From Streptomyces sp. DG1A-41 (lineage in GTDB: Bacteria; Actinomycetota; Actinomycetes; Streptomycetales; Streptomycetaceae): DNA of 64,000 bases. The position numbers and the translations under genes were made by a program. The DNA lies in NCBI RefSeq assembly GCF_037055355.1, contig NZ_CP146350.1, positions 7,401,001 to 7,465,000 on the forward strand, written 5' to 3'. The notes beneath the pieces are model-generated. The model made no database searches. It was given only the letters and a program-made list of their open reading frames with translations, and had not been told where the DNA came from. Shown in pieces: positions 18,717 to 27,177 of the stretch. Position 1 is the first letter of the stretch. Every line of letters begins with the position of its first letter.

Positions 18717-19346
18717 GTGAGCGTGATCCCGGCCTGGAGTGCGGGTCTCGGACTCGGTTTCCTCGTCGCCCTGCCGCTCGGCCCCATCGGACTGCTGTGC
18801 GTGCGCAGTGTTCTGCGCAACGGCTTCCTGTGCGGATTCGCCATCGGTCTCGGCGCGGCGGCCGTCGACGTGCTGTACGCCGGCCTGGGCCTGGCGGGGG
18901 TCGGCAAGCTGCTGGACATCCCGGTGCTGCGGACCGCTCTCGGGCTCGCCGGTGCCGTGGTCATGGCGTATCTGGGCTTCCGCTCGGTGCGTTCGGCGTT
19001 CCGGGCCAGGATCACGGTCGTCGGTACCGAGGGCGAGACGGTGCTGCCGTGGGCGGCCTTTCGTACGGCTCTCACGGCGACGGCGGCCAACCCGGCGACG
19101 ATCGGCTACTGGGCGGCGGCCTTCGCCGCCGCCACGGCGGCGAACGTCACCGGCACCCTCGCGGACTCGCTGGCCATGCTCGTAGGCGTCGGCTCCGGCA
19201 CGCTGCTGTGGTTCACCACCCTCAGCGCCGGGGCCGTGCTGTTCCGGCGCTACATCACCTCCCGGATGCTCCGGGGCGTGGACCTCCTGGCAGGCGTGGG
19301 CGTCATCTTCTTCGGCGGGGTCCTCGCGTACCAGGCCATCGGCTGA
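18717..19346 (+). CDS. LysE-family transporter
   Basis: A 209-residue membrane protein starting at GTG 18717 after a GGGGGAG site. Five to six hydrophobic segments, PLGPIGLLCVRSVLRNG near residue 20 (the family's PGP motif here PLGP), and NPATIGYWAAAFAA near residue 127 in the place of the NPK signature. It is divergent from hyi; the 180-bp gap carries the hyi operators. It may export an amino acid or a product of ureide nitrogen release, but this is only positional inference. Confidence 0.85.
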   Translation: MSVIPAWSAGLGLGFLVALPLGPIGLLCVRSVLRNGFLCGFAIGLGAAAVDVLYAGLGLAGVGKLLDIPVLRTALGLAGAVVMAYLGFRSVRSAFRARITVVGTEGETVLPWAAFRTALTATAANPATIGYWAAAFAAATAANVTGTLADSLAMLVGVGSGTLLWFTTLSAGAVLFRRYITSRMLRGVDLLAGVGVIFFGGVLAYQAIG

Positions 19347-19375
19347 CCGAACGGCGAGGCCGGTCGCGGATACGC

Positions 19376-19807
19376 CCCGGCGGCGCGGGCGAGATCTACC
19401 CGGGCAAGGGCAACGGCACCTTCGGCTCCAGCTTCTCGGTCCGCACCGGCTGGAACCAGTACGACTCCGTGCGGCCACGGCGACTTCATCGGCGACTTCA
19501 TCGGCGACGGCAGAGCCGACCTGCTAGCCCGCCAGGCCGGCACCGGCGACCTGTACCTGTACAAGGGCACCGGCAAGACCGGCTCCGAGGCCTTGTCCTC
19601 CCGGATCGTGGTGCGCAGCGCCTGGACCGGCTACAACGCCTTCGACGCGGTTGGAGACGTCAGCGGCGACGGCAACGCCGAGTTCCTGGCCCGCACCTCC
19701 GGCGGCACGCTCTACCTCTACCGGGGCACCGGGAAGGCGACCTCCGAGATCTTCGCTCCACGGTCTCGGTCGGCACCGGTTTCCAGCAGTACGACATCTG
19801 GGGCTGA
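19376..19807 (+). pseudogene. FG-GAP/VCBS-repeat secreted protein remnant
   Basis: Three imperfect ~60-residue repeats can be followed across shifting frames: NGTFGSSFSVRTGWNQYDSV, then GDGRADLLARQAGTGDLYLYKGTGK, then GDVSGDGNAEFLARTSGGTLYLYRGTGKAT. These are FG-GAP/VCBS repeats with DxSGDG calcium loops, usually found in secreted esterases, proteases and beta-propeller proteins. There is no start codon or signal peptide, and the frame changes near 19475 and again near 19757. It is the last blade-like part of a lost gene. Confidence 0.75.
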
Positions 19808-19997
19808 AACCGCAGGCGAGCGAGGCTCACCCCCGCCCGGGGAACCGGTTCCCCGCGACGATTCCCGGCGGTGGAGGACGATGGAGAGCGATGGAGGGCG
19901 GGTGCCCGCGCGCGGAACGCGGAGTGCTCGCGCAGGCGGTCCGGTCCGCCCCGGCGTCGGCTAGGGTCGCACAGGTCACGACGGTTCTGGGGGCAGC

Positions 19998-20249
19998 ATG
20001 CGACTGAGAGTGGAGTTCACGACCGAGCCCTTCGACCTCGACGAGGCACCCGCGCACGCGCTGGTCGCCCGCGAGGTCGTGGAGGCCGCCGAACTGGACG
20101 CCGTGGACGTCGGCCCGTTCGGCAACACCGCCGAGGGCGGTGCCGACGCGGTGCTCACCGCCGTGGACGCCCTGCTCCGCAAGACCCTGGAGGCGGGCGC
20201 CACCCGGGTCTCGCTCCAGGTCAACGTGATCGAGGAGGGCGAGGCGTGA
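19998..20249 (+). CDS. Small MTH1187/YqgV-like protein
   Basis: An 83-residue acidic protein: MRLRVEFTTEPFDLDEAPAH... with a ferredoxin-like beta-alpha-beta pattern. GPFGNTAEGGADAVLTAVDALL and EAGATRVSLQVNVIEEG resemble the second half of the MTH1187/YqgV (thiamine-binding-fold) family, which is about 95 residues; the match is by eye and loose. Its stop overlaps the next gene's GTG (GTGA), so the two are coupled. No direct function can be given. It lies between the LysE gene and the purine-degradation block. Confidence 0.68.
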   Translation: MRLRVEFTTEPFDLDEAPAHALVAREVVEAAELDAVDVGPFGNTAEGGADAVLTAVDALLRKTLEAGATRVSLQVNVIEEGEA

Positions 20250-20614
20250 GCGGCGCCGGGGACGAGCCGTTCATCGCGGCCGTGAAGCCCCTGGTCGACG
20301 CCATGGGCGGCGAGATGATCCCGCCCGACGAGGCCGGCCCCGACGACGTCGTCCTGTCCTGGGAGGGCCGCGACGCCGTCGCCGTACGGCTGCCGCAGCT
20401 CGCCGACTCCCTCGACCACATCCTCGCCGCCATGGAGCGCCGCAAGGGCATGCCGCTGGCCGACCTGGACCGCAAGGCCAAGCAGGAGGTCGTACGGATA
20501 CTCGAGGCGCGCGGCGCCTTCTCCGTACGGCACGGGGTGGAGACCGTGGCGAGCGCCCTGGGCGTCAGCCGCTTCACCGTCTACAACTACCTCAACCGCG
20601 AGAAGGGGACCTGA
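20246..20614 (+). CDS. Helix-turn-helix protein, putative regulator
   Basis: A 122-residue protein starting at GTG 20246, overlapping the upstream stop. The C-terminal ~55 residues contain a Fis-like helix-turn-helix (FSVRHGVETVASALGVSRFTVYNYL). The N-terminal half (FIAAVKPLVDAMGGEMIPPDEAGPDDVVLSWEG...) is a conserved but unnamed region, possibly ligand binding. The Fis-type helix with no receiver or ATPase is typical of small PucR/CdaR-like or DUF regulators. It directly precedes the AllR-type operators of uraD, so a role in ureide control is possible but not shown. Confidence 0.75.
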   Translation: MSGAGDEPFIAAVKPLVDAMGGEMIPPDEAGPDDVVLSWEGRDAVAVRLPQLADSLDHILAAMERRKGMPLADLDRKAKQEVVRILEARGAFSVRHGVETVASALGVSRFTVYNYLNREKGT

Positions 20615-20665
20615 CCGGGCGCATGCCCTGACCGGCCTCATGCCCGGTTTCGCCGCCTCGCCGGG

Positions 20666-20725
20666 TTTCGTCACACGGAATTTTCAACAAACTGTTGACG
20701 TGCTGTCGCGGGAGGGCGTTAGCTA
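20666..20725 (+). promoter_or_regulatory. uraD-uraH-uox promoter with operator palindromes
   Basis: TTTCGTCACACGGAA (20666-20680) is a one-mismatch AllR-type palindrome. TCAACAAACTGTTGA (20684-20698) is a perfect 5-5-5 palindrome whose right arm makes the -35 TTGACG (20695-20700). A -10 TTAGCT/TAGCTA lies 18-19 bp on. The 18-mer from 20683 to 20700 is identical to that in the catalase promoter on the other strand. Confidence 0.7.
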
Positions 20726-20774
20726 TCGGCACGCCCGTTCAGCACGAAGGCCGTATCCGGCCACGGAGGCTCCC

Positions 20775-21284
20775 GTGACTTCCACTTCCACGCCGCCGGG
20801 CCTGGCCCGGTTCAACGCCCTCGAGGAGCACGCGGCCTTCACCGCGCTCCACGAGGCGTGTGCCTCCACGGCGTGGGCGAAGCGGCTGCTCGCCGCCCGT
20901 CCCTACGCCACCCCCGAGGCCCTGTACGCCGCGAGCGACGCCGCCATGGCGGAGCTGACGGCGCAGGACCTCGCGGAGGCGATGGCCGGCCACCCGCCCA
21001 TCGGCCGCCCGAAGCCCGGCGACCCCACCTCGGCCCGGGAGCAGCGCGGCATGGCCGGCGCCTCCGACGAGCTCAAGGCGGAGATGCTGGAGCTGAACCT
21101 CGCCTACCAGGAGAAGTTCGGCCACGTCTTCCTGATCTGCGCCACCGGCCGGACCGGCGAGCAGATGCGCGACGCGGTCAGGGAACGGATCGGCAACACG
21201 CCGGAGCGGGAACGGGAGATCGTCCGCACCGAACTGGGGAAGATCAACCGCATCCGCCTGGCCCGACTCGTCGAAGAGGACTGA
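20775..21284 (+). CDS. uraD: 2-oxo-4-hydroxy-4-carboxy-5-ureidoimidazoline (OHCU) decarboxylase
   Basis: A 169-residue all-helical enzyme that decarboxylates OHCU to S-allantoin, the last step from urate. The start is GTG at 20775 after ACGGAGG; the longer open frame upstream runs through the promoter. The signature HPPIG (in AMAGHPPIGRPKPG) holds the catalytic His near residue 75; SAREQRGM and FGHVFLICATGRTGEQM are typical. First gene of a three-gene uraD-uraH-uox run with gaps of 7 and 6 bp. Confidence 0.95.
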   Translation: MTSTSTPPGLARFNALEEHAAFTALHEACASTAWAKRLLAARPYATPEALYAASDAAMAELTAQDLAEAMAGHPPIGRPKPGDPTSAREQRGMAGASDELKAEMLELNLAYQEKFGHVFLICATGRTGEQMRDAVRERIGNTPEREREIVRTELGKINRIRLARLVEED

Positions 21285-21291
21285 CCGCAGC

Positions 21292-21708
21292 ATGAGCACC
21301 TCCGCCACCGCATCCGTGTCCACGCACATCCTGGACACCAGCGCCGGCCGCCCCGCCGAGGGCATCGCCGTCCAGCTCTCCGCCCGCAGCGGACGCGTGG
21401 CCCACTGGCAGGCGCTCGGCGGCTCAGCGACCGACGCGGACGGCCGGTGCAAGGACCTCCCGGCCCTGCCGGAGGGAACCACCCACGTACGGCTCGACTT
21501 CGCCGTGGAGCCGTACTTCGAGAAGAAGTCCGCGAACGACGCGAAAAGCCAAGCCGATGCGCAGCAGGACGCCCCCGCGAATCGGGACAGCGGCGCCGGT
21601 GTGTTCTTCCCGGAGGTGGCGATCACGTTCGCCGTCGTACCGGGCGAGCACTACCACGTACCGCTGCTGCTCAACCCGTTCGGCTACTCCGTATACCGAG
21701 GGAGCTAG
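21292..21708 (+). CDS. uraH: 5-hydroxyisourate hydrolase (transthyretin-like)
   Basis: A 138-residue transthyretin-like enzyme that hydrolyses 5-hydroxyisourate to OHCU. Conserved HIU hydrolase residues are present: the N-terminal His in STHILDTSAGRPAEG, the Arg in THVRLDFAV, the His in EHYHVPLLL and the C-terminal tetrapeptide YRGS. The family is usually 108-120 residues. The extra length is a hydrophilic Gln/Asp/Ala insert after VEPYFE (about residues 73-95) that sits in a surface loop before FFPEVAITF. Confidence 0.95.
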   Translation: MSTSATASVSTHILDTSAGRPAEGIAVQLSARSGRVAHWQALGGSATDADGRCKDLPALPEGTTHVRLDFAVEPYFEKKSANDAKSQADAQQDAPANRDSGAGVFFPEVAITFAVVPGEHYHVPLLLNPFGYSVYRGS

Positions 21709-21714
21709 CTACTC

Positions 21715-22638
21715 ATGCCCACCATTCTGGGACAGAACCAGTACGGCAAGGCCGAGAACCGAGTCGTCAAGATCACGCGGGACGGCGCCACCCATCACAT
21801 CAAGGACCTCAACGTCTCCGTGTCGCTGAGCGGCGACATGGACGAGGTCCACTACTCCGGCTCGAACGCCAACGTCCTCCCCACCGACACCACCAAGAAC
21901 ACGGTGTACGCGTTCGCCAAGGAACACGGCATCGAGTCCGCCGAGCAGTTCGGCATCCACCTCGCCCGCCACTTCGTCACCAGCCAGGAGCGGATCCACC
22001 GGGCCCGGATCCGCATCGAGGAGTACGCCTGGGAGCGGATCGAGACCTCCGAGGCCAACTCACGGTTCATCGGCGCCGACGAGGTCAAGCACTCCTTCGT
22101 CCGCAAGGGCCAGGAGGTCCGGCTGACCCAGATCACCTACGACGGCTCGTCGTGGGAGGTGATCTCGGGCCTGAAGGACCTCGTCGTGATGAACTCGACC
22201 AACTCCGAGTTCTGGGGCTACGTCAAGGACAAGTACACGACGCTGAAGGAGGCCTACGACCGCATCCTGGCCACCCAGGTCTCCGCCCGCTGGCGGTTCA
22301 ACTGGACCGACGACGACCAGCGCGTGCCCCACTGGGAGAAGTCCTACGAGCAGACGAAGAAGCACATGCTCCAGGCCTTCGCCGAGACGTACTCGCTCTC
22401 GCTCCAGCAGACGCTGTACCAGATGGGCGCGCGGATCATCAACAACCGCAGCGAGATCGACGAGGTCCGCTTCTCCCTCCCGAACAAGCACCACTTCCTG
22501 GTCGACCTGGAGCCGTTCGGCCTCAAGAACGACAACGAGGTGTACTTCGCGGCCGACCGCCCCTACGGCCTGATCGAGGCGACGATCCTGCGGGACGGCT
22601 GCGAGGCGAAGATCCCCGTGGACCTCACCAACCTCTGA
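21715..22638 (+). CDS. uox: Urate oxidase (uricase)
   Basis: A 307-residue cofactor-free oxidase converting urate to 5-hydroxyisourate. Two tunnelling-fold repeats; the N-terminal catalytic Lys is in NRVVKITRDG and the Thr in VLPTDTTKNTVYAFAKEHG. SQERIHRARIRIEEYAWERI and LKDLVVMNSTNSEFWGYVKDKYTTL are family blocks (each partial here), and HHFLVDLEPFGLKNDNEVY is the second-domain urate-binding region. Length normal (about 300). Not of the FAD (HpxO) type. Confidence 0.97.
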   Translation: MPTILGQNQYGKAENRVVKITRDGATHHIKDLNVSVSLSGDMDEVHYSGSNANVLPTDTTKNTVYAFAKEHGIESAEQFGIHLARHFVTSQERIHRARIRIEEYAWERIETSEANSRFIGADEVKHSFVRKGQEVRLTQITYDGSSWEVISGLKDLVVMNSTNSEFWGYVKDKYTTLKEAYDRILATQVSARWRFNWTDDDQRVPHWEKSYEQTKKHMLQAFAETYSLSLQQTLYQMGARIINNRSEIDEVRFSLPNKHHFLVDLEPFGLKNDNEVYFAADRPYGLIEATILRDGCEAKIPVDLTNL

Positions 22639-22746
22639 CGTTCCCTCATTCGGCACCCGTGGCCGGGGAACCCTTCTCTTCGGCCACGGCACTCAAACCC
22701 CCAGGGTCCTGCCGTGCCCCCTCCACCTCAGCGCAAAGGACGAACC

Positions 22747-24126
22747 ATGGCAGCAGCCCAGCGCATCGTCATCGAGAACTGTGCGATCGCGACCGTCGAC
22801 GCCGACGACACCGAGTACGCCTCCGGGCACGTCGTCCTCGCCGGCAACCGCATCGAGTCGGTCGGCGCGGGCAAATCCCCCGAGCACCTGGAGAACGTCG
22901 TACGCCGTATCGACGCCTCCGGTCACCTCGTCACCCCCGGACTGATCAACACCCACCACCACTTCTACCAGTGGATCACCCGGGGCCTGGCCACGGACCA
23001 CAACCTCTTCGACTGGCTGGTCGCGCTGTATCCCGTCTGGGCGCGCATCGACGAGCCGATGGTGCGCGCGGCGGCCCAGGGCTCGCTCGCGATGATGGCC
23101 CGCGGCGGCGTCACCACCGCCATGGACCACCACTACGTCTTCCCGCACGGCTCCGGCGACCTGTCGGGCGCGATCATCGGCGCCGCCCGCGACATGGGCG
23201 TCCGCTTCACCCTCGCCCGCGGCTCCATGGACCGCAGCGAGAAGGACGGCGGCCTGCCCCCGGACTTCGCCGTCGAGACCCTGGACGGCGCGCTCGCGGC
23301 GACCGAGGACACGGTCCGCCGGCACCACGACTTCTCCTTCGACGCCATGACCCAGGTAGCCGTCGCGCCCTGCTCGCCTTTCTCCGTCTCCACCGAACTG
23401 CTGCGGGACGGCGCCCAGCTCGCCCGCCGCCTCGGCGTACGGCTGCACACCCACGGCTCGGAGACCGTGGAGGAGGAGAAGTTCTGCCACGAACTGTTCG
23501 GCATGGGCCCGACCGACTACTTCGAGTCCACCGGCTGGCTCGGCGAGGACGTGTGGATGGCGCACTGCGTCCACATGAACGACTCCGACATCGCCGCCTT
23601 CGCCCGGACCAAGACCGGCGTCGCGCACTGCCCGTCGTCCAACGCCCGCCTCGCGGCCGGTATCGCCCGCGTCCCCGACATGCTCGCGGCCGGCGTCCCG
23701 GTCGGCCTCGGCGTCGACGGCACCGCGTCCAACGAGTCCGGCGAACTCCACACCGAGCTGCGCAACGCCCTCCTCATCAACCGCCTCGGCGCGCACAAGG
23801 AGGCCGCCCTGAACGCCCGCCAGGCCCTGCGCCTGGGCACCTACGGCGGCGCCCAGGTGCTGGGCCGGGCGGCGGAGACCGGCTCCCTGGAGCCGGGCAA
23901 GCTCGCCGACCTGGTCCTGTGGCGGCTGGACACGCTCGCCCACGCCTCCATCGCCGACCCGGTGACCGCCCTGGTATTCGGCGCGGCGGCCCCGGTGACC
24001 GCCTCCTTCGTGAACGGCCGGCAGATCGTCGAGGACGGGCGGCTGCTCACGGCCGACGAGGACGCCATCGCCCGCTCGACGCGGGACGAGGCCCGGCGGC
24101 TGGCGAGGATCGCCGCGCAGGGCTGA
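22747..24126 (+). CDS. 8-oxoguanine/guanine-type deaminase (amidohydrolase)
   Basis: A 459-residue zinc amidohydrolase of the 8-oxoguanine deaminase/TrzA-AtzA group, removing the amino group of guanine or an oxidised purine. The start is ATG at 22747 after AAAGGA. Metal ligands: NTHHHFYQW (HxH-type) near residue 68, HTHGSE near 237, MAHCVHMN near 275 and GVDGTASNE near 325. It lies 108 bp after uricase and before a purine permease, so it feeds purines into the urate pathway. Guanine itself is possible, but the family signature fits 8-oxoguanine deaminase better. Confidence 0.88.
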   Translation: MAAAQRIVIENCAIATVDADDTEYASGHVVLAGNRIESVGAGKSPEHLENVVRRIDASGHLVTPGLINTHHHFYQWITRGLATDHNLFDWLVALYPVWARIDEPMVRAAAQGSLAMMARGGVTTAMDHHYVFPHGSGDLSGAIIGAARDMGVRFTLARGSMDRSEKDGGLPPDFAVETLDGALAATEDTVRRHHDFSFDAMTQVAVAPCSPFSVSTELLRDGAQLARRLGVRLHTHGSETVEEEKFCHELFGMGPTDYFESTGWLGEDVWMAHCVHMNDSDIAAFARTKTGVAHCPSSNARLAAGIARVPDMLAAGVPVGLGVDGTASNESGELHTELRNALLINRLGAHKEAALNARQALRLGTYGGAQVLGRAAETGSLEPGKLADLVLWRLDTLAHASIADPVTALVFGAAAPVTASFVNGRQIVEDGRLLTADEDAIARSTRDEARRLARIAAQG

Positions 24127-24140
24127 ACACCCGGATGACT

Positions 24141-24168
24141 CCGGCCGGGAGGGACGGCTCCCGGCCGG
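24141..24168 (+). terminator. Hairpin terminator after the deaminase
   Basis: A perfect 11-bp stem (24141-24151 with 24158-24168), 15 bp beyond the stop codon. A second GC hairpin follows near 24210-24240. Confidence 0.65.
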
Positions 24169-24269
24169 TGGCCGCGGACCCGAGCGGGGTCCACGGCGGC
24201 TGTCTCCGGGGCGCTCGTGTACGCGTGCGCCCCGGAACGGCCACCCCCCGTCACCTGCATGCCCGGTCC

Positions 24270-24313
24270 CTCCCCCAAGCTCTCGGCTTCGCTCGAGCAG
24301 GGAGGTACCCCCA
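24270..24313. repeat. Short palindromic repeat between deaminase and permease
   Basis: Flanks CTCCCCCA and GGTACCCCCA surround a centre with AAGCTCTCGGCTTCGCTCGAGCA. The flanks match those of the element inserted in the catalase remnant at 16411-16447; the centres differ. Confidence 0.65.
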
Positions 24314-24390
24314 TGACCACCAGCACCACCTCCTTGACACCCACGGCCGTCATATGACGAAGCCGTGTAACCGACCGGAGGGAAACCGCC

Positions 24391-25779
24391 GTGGCCGACC
24401 ACCCCGTTGACGAAAAACTCCCCGCGCTCAAGATGGCGACGACCGGCCTCCAGCATGTGGCCGCCATGTACGCGGGAGTCGTCGCCCCACCCCTGATCGT
24501 CGGCGCGGCCATCGGCCTCTCCGCCACCGACCTGACCTTCCTCACCGGCGCCTGCCTGTTCACCGCGGGCCTCGCCACGCTCCTCCAGACCCTCGGCATA
24601 TGGAAGATCGGCGCCCGGCTGCCGTTCGTCAACGGCGTCACCTTCGCCGGTGTCGCCCCGATGACCGCGATCGTCGCCTCCACCGAGGACAAGTCCGACG
24701 CCCTGCCGGTCATCTTCGGCGCGGTCATCGTCGCCGGACTCCTCGGCTTCATAGCCGCCCCCGTCTTCTGCAAGGCGGTCCGCTTCTTCCCGCCGGTGGT
24801 GACGGGCACGGTCATCACCCTGATCGGCATCTCCCTGCTCCCGGTCGCCTTCGGCTGGGCGCAGGGCCCCGACCCGGCGGCGCACGACTACGGTTCGGCG
24901 ACCAACCTGGGGCTGGCCGCCGGCACCCTCGTCATCGTCCTGCTGCTGCGGCGCTTCACCCGGGGCTTCGTCAAGCAGATCGCGGTGCTGCTCGGCCTGG
25001 TCGCGGGCACACTGATCGCGATTCCGTTCGGCGCCACGGACTTCGGCCCGGTCGCGGACGCGGCGGTCATCGGCTTCCCCACCCCCTTCCACTTCGGCGC
25101 GCCGCAGTTCCAGCTCGCCGCCATCATCTCCCTGTGCGTGGTGATGGTGGTCTCGATGACCGAGTCGACCGCCGACATGCTGGCATTGGGTGAGATCGTC
25201 GACCGCCCGGCCGACGAGAAGACCATCGCGGCCGGCCTGCGCGCCGACACCCTCGGCTCGGCGATCAGCCCGCTCTTCAACGGCTTCATGTGCAGCGCCT
25301 TCGCCCAGAACATCGGCCTGGTCGCGATGACGAAGATCCGCAGCCGGTACGTCGTCGCAACTGGCGGCGGATTCCTGGTGCTGATGGGCCTGTGTCCGAC
25401 GGCCGCCTCGCTCATCGCCGTCGTCCCGCGCCCGGTGCTCGGCGGGGCGGGCGTGGTCCTGTTCGGCTCCGTCGCGGCCAGCGGCATCCAGACCCTGGTC
25501 CGGGCCGGCCTGGACAAGGACAACAACGTCCTGATCGTGGCCGTCTCCCTGGCCGTCGGCATCATCCCCATCACGGCGCCGGAGTTCTACCACGCCTTCC
25601 CGGAGACGGCGCGGATCGTCCTGGACTCGGGCATCTCGACTGGCTGCGTGGCGGCGGTCCTGCTGAACCTGGTCTTCAACCACCTGGGCCGACGCGACCG
25701 GGACGCCCAGGACGTCACCCACCCGATGGAGGCGGGCGAGGAGATCACGGGCGTCCCCAGGACCCCGGCCGCACCGTGA
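24391..25779 (+). CDS. NCS2-family purine (xanthine/urate) permease
   Basis: A 462-residue membrane transporter of the nucleobase-cation symporter-2 family, importing xanthine or urate with protons. The start is GTG at 24391 after GGAGGGA. About 12-14 hydrophobic helices. Family motifs: GLQHVAAMYAGVVAPPLIVG in TM1, LPFVNGVTFAGVAPM in TM3, VVMVVSMTESTADMLALGEI in TM8 (conserved Glu), and FAQNIGLVAMTKIRSRYV (QN motif) in TM9-10. The context of uricase and a purine deaminase supports a purine rather than a uracil substrate. It has its own promoter region of 264 bp. Confidence 0.94.
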   Translation: MADHPVDEKLPALKMATTGLQHVAAMYAGVVAPPLIVGAAIGLSATDLTFLTGACLFTAGLATLLQTLGIWKIGARLPFVNGVTFAGVAPMTAIVASTEDKSDALPVIFGAVIVAGLLGFIAAPVFCKAVRFFPPVVTGTVITLIGISLLPVAFGWAQGPDPAAHDYGSATNLGLAAGTLVIVLLLRRFTRGFVKQIAVLLGLVAGTLIAIPFGATDFGPVADAAVIGFPTPFHFGAPQFQLAAIISLCVVMVVSMTESTADMLALGEIVDRPADEKTIAAGLRADTLGSAISPLFNGFMCSAFAQNIGLVAMTKIRSRYVVATGGGFLVLMGLCPTAASLIAVVPRPVLGGAGVVLFGSVAASGIQTLVRAGLDKDNNVLIVAVSLAVGIIPITAPEFYHAFPETARIVLDSGISTGCVAAVLLNLVFNHLGRRDRDAQDVTHPMEAGEEITGVPRTPAAP

Positions 25780-26014
25780 GACCGGCGGACACAGCTCCGG
25801 ACTCCACTCCGGCAGAGAGGTCGGCCGGTGGCCGTCAAGGGTGCCGGCTCCTGCTCGCCGGTGCCGACAGCCACCGCCGGCCTCGGTACCGGTCGGCGGC
25901 CGGATCTGCGTCAAGCACCGCTCCGGGGACTTCGCCCTGCTCGTGCCTCACCACAGTGGCACCTGAGGGGCGGCGGGCGCGAGGTCCCGCCGCCCCGCCC
26001 TTCCGGGCCCTCTC

Positions 26015-26935
26015 TCAGGCGCGCCGCTCCCGCAGCACCGCCGCCGCCAGCACCAGCGCCCCGGCCGCGATCACCGTCGCCACCCGGAACGCGAGCTGGT
26101 AGCCCTCCGCCGTGGCCGCCACCAGCTCCGTGCCCCGGTCGAGCAGGCCGTCGGTGTGCCAGCCCGCCAGCACCGACAGCACCGCCAGACCCAGCGAACC
26201 GCCCACCACCTGCGTGGTGTTGAAGAGCCCGGACGCCAGCCCCGCGTCCTCCTCGCGGGCCCCGGACATCGCGAGCCCGGTCAGCGCGGGCATCGCGGCG
26301 GCGAAGCCGGTGGCGAGCAGGAGCAGCGGCGGCAGCACGTCGGTGACGTACCGGCCGTCGACCGGGGCCCGGCTCAGCAGGGCCATGCCCACGACGATGA
26401 GGACCAGCCCGGCCAGCAGCACCCGGTACGCGCCGAACCGGCCGACGGTACGGGCCGACAGCCCCAGCACCAGCCCCGATCGCGACCGGCGCCGGCAGGA
26501 ACGCCGTGCCGGTGAGCAACTCGCCGTATCCGAGCACGCGCTGGACGTAGAGAGCGCCGATGAACTGGAAGCCGTACATCGTCGCGATCATCAGGATCTG
26601 CACGGCGTTCGCGCCGCTCAGCAGCCGGGAGCGGAACAGCCGGAGCCGCAGCAGTGGACGACCGGCCCGGGCCTGGCGGAGCGTGAACGCCAGGAACAGC
26701 AGGAGGGCGAGGGCGCCCAGCGGCAGGGTGGTAATCAGGGCGCGCTCGCCGGCGCCGACGATGACGTACACCGTCAGCATCAGCGCGCCGGTGACCAGCG
26801 CCGCGCCGGGATAGTCGGCGCCCTTGCCGAGCCCGGCGCCGCGGTCCGGCTCCAGCACGCGGACGGCCGCGAGCCAGGCGACGACCCCGATCGGCAGGTT
26901 GATCAGGAAGATCCAGTGCCAGTTCAGGAGCGCAG
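26015..26935 (-). pseudogene. EmrB/QacA-type MFS drug exporter, N-terminus deleted and frameshifted
   Basis: From 26935 leftwards one frame reads LLNWHWIFLINLPIGVVAWL and continues through several membrane helices to FLPAPVAIG. At a run of four C (26474-26477, G on the coding strand) it must move to another frame, giving LGLSARTVGRFGAYRVLLAGLVL... and the C-terminal helices ending RERRA. Family members are ~480-500 residues; the first ~180 residues (through motif A) are missing, cut at the junction with an HxlR fragment. Non-functional. Confidence 0.85.
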
Positions 26936-27176
26936 CATCGAGGGCATCAGCCGCAGGATGCTGACCTTGACGCTGCGCAACCTGGAGCGGGACGGCCTCG
27001 TCACGCGCACGGTCCATCCGACGGTGCCGCCGAAGGTGGAGTACGAACTGACGCCCGTGGCCCGGGAGTTGCACGAGACCCTGCAACGCCTGACCGACTG
27101 GGCCGAGCGCAACAGGGTCTACATCGCCGAGTCGCGCGCCTCCTACGACGAGGAACACGCGCCGGAGCCGGTCTGA
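26936..27176 (+). pseudogene. HxlR-family regulator fragment (N-terminus deleted)
   Basis: The frame reads RSIEGISRRMLTLTLRNLERDGLVTRTVHPTVPPKVEYELTPVAREL..., the recognition helix and wing of an HxlR-type winged helix protein, ending VYIAESRASYDEEHAPEPV. The first ~40 residues and the start codon are absent. The fragment abuts the MFS remnant head to head. The two were probably a divergent regulator-exporter pair whose promoter region and 5' ends were removed in one deletion. Confidence 0.85.
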
Positions 27177-27177
27177 C

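Noticed and set aside
22693..25914. A 1073-codon open frame on the minus strand opposite the deaminase and permease genes
   Set aside because: It is a G+C-driven shadow: low-complexity Gly/Arg/Asp/Val sequence without family motifs, while the plus strand codes clearly for an amidohydrolase and an NCS2 permease.
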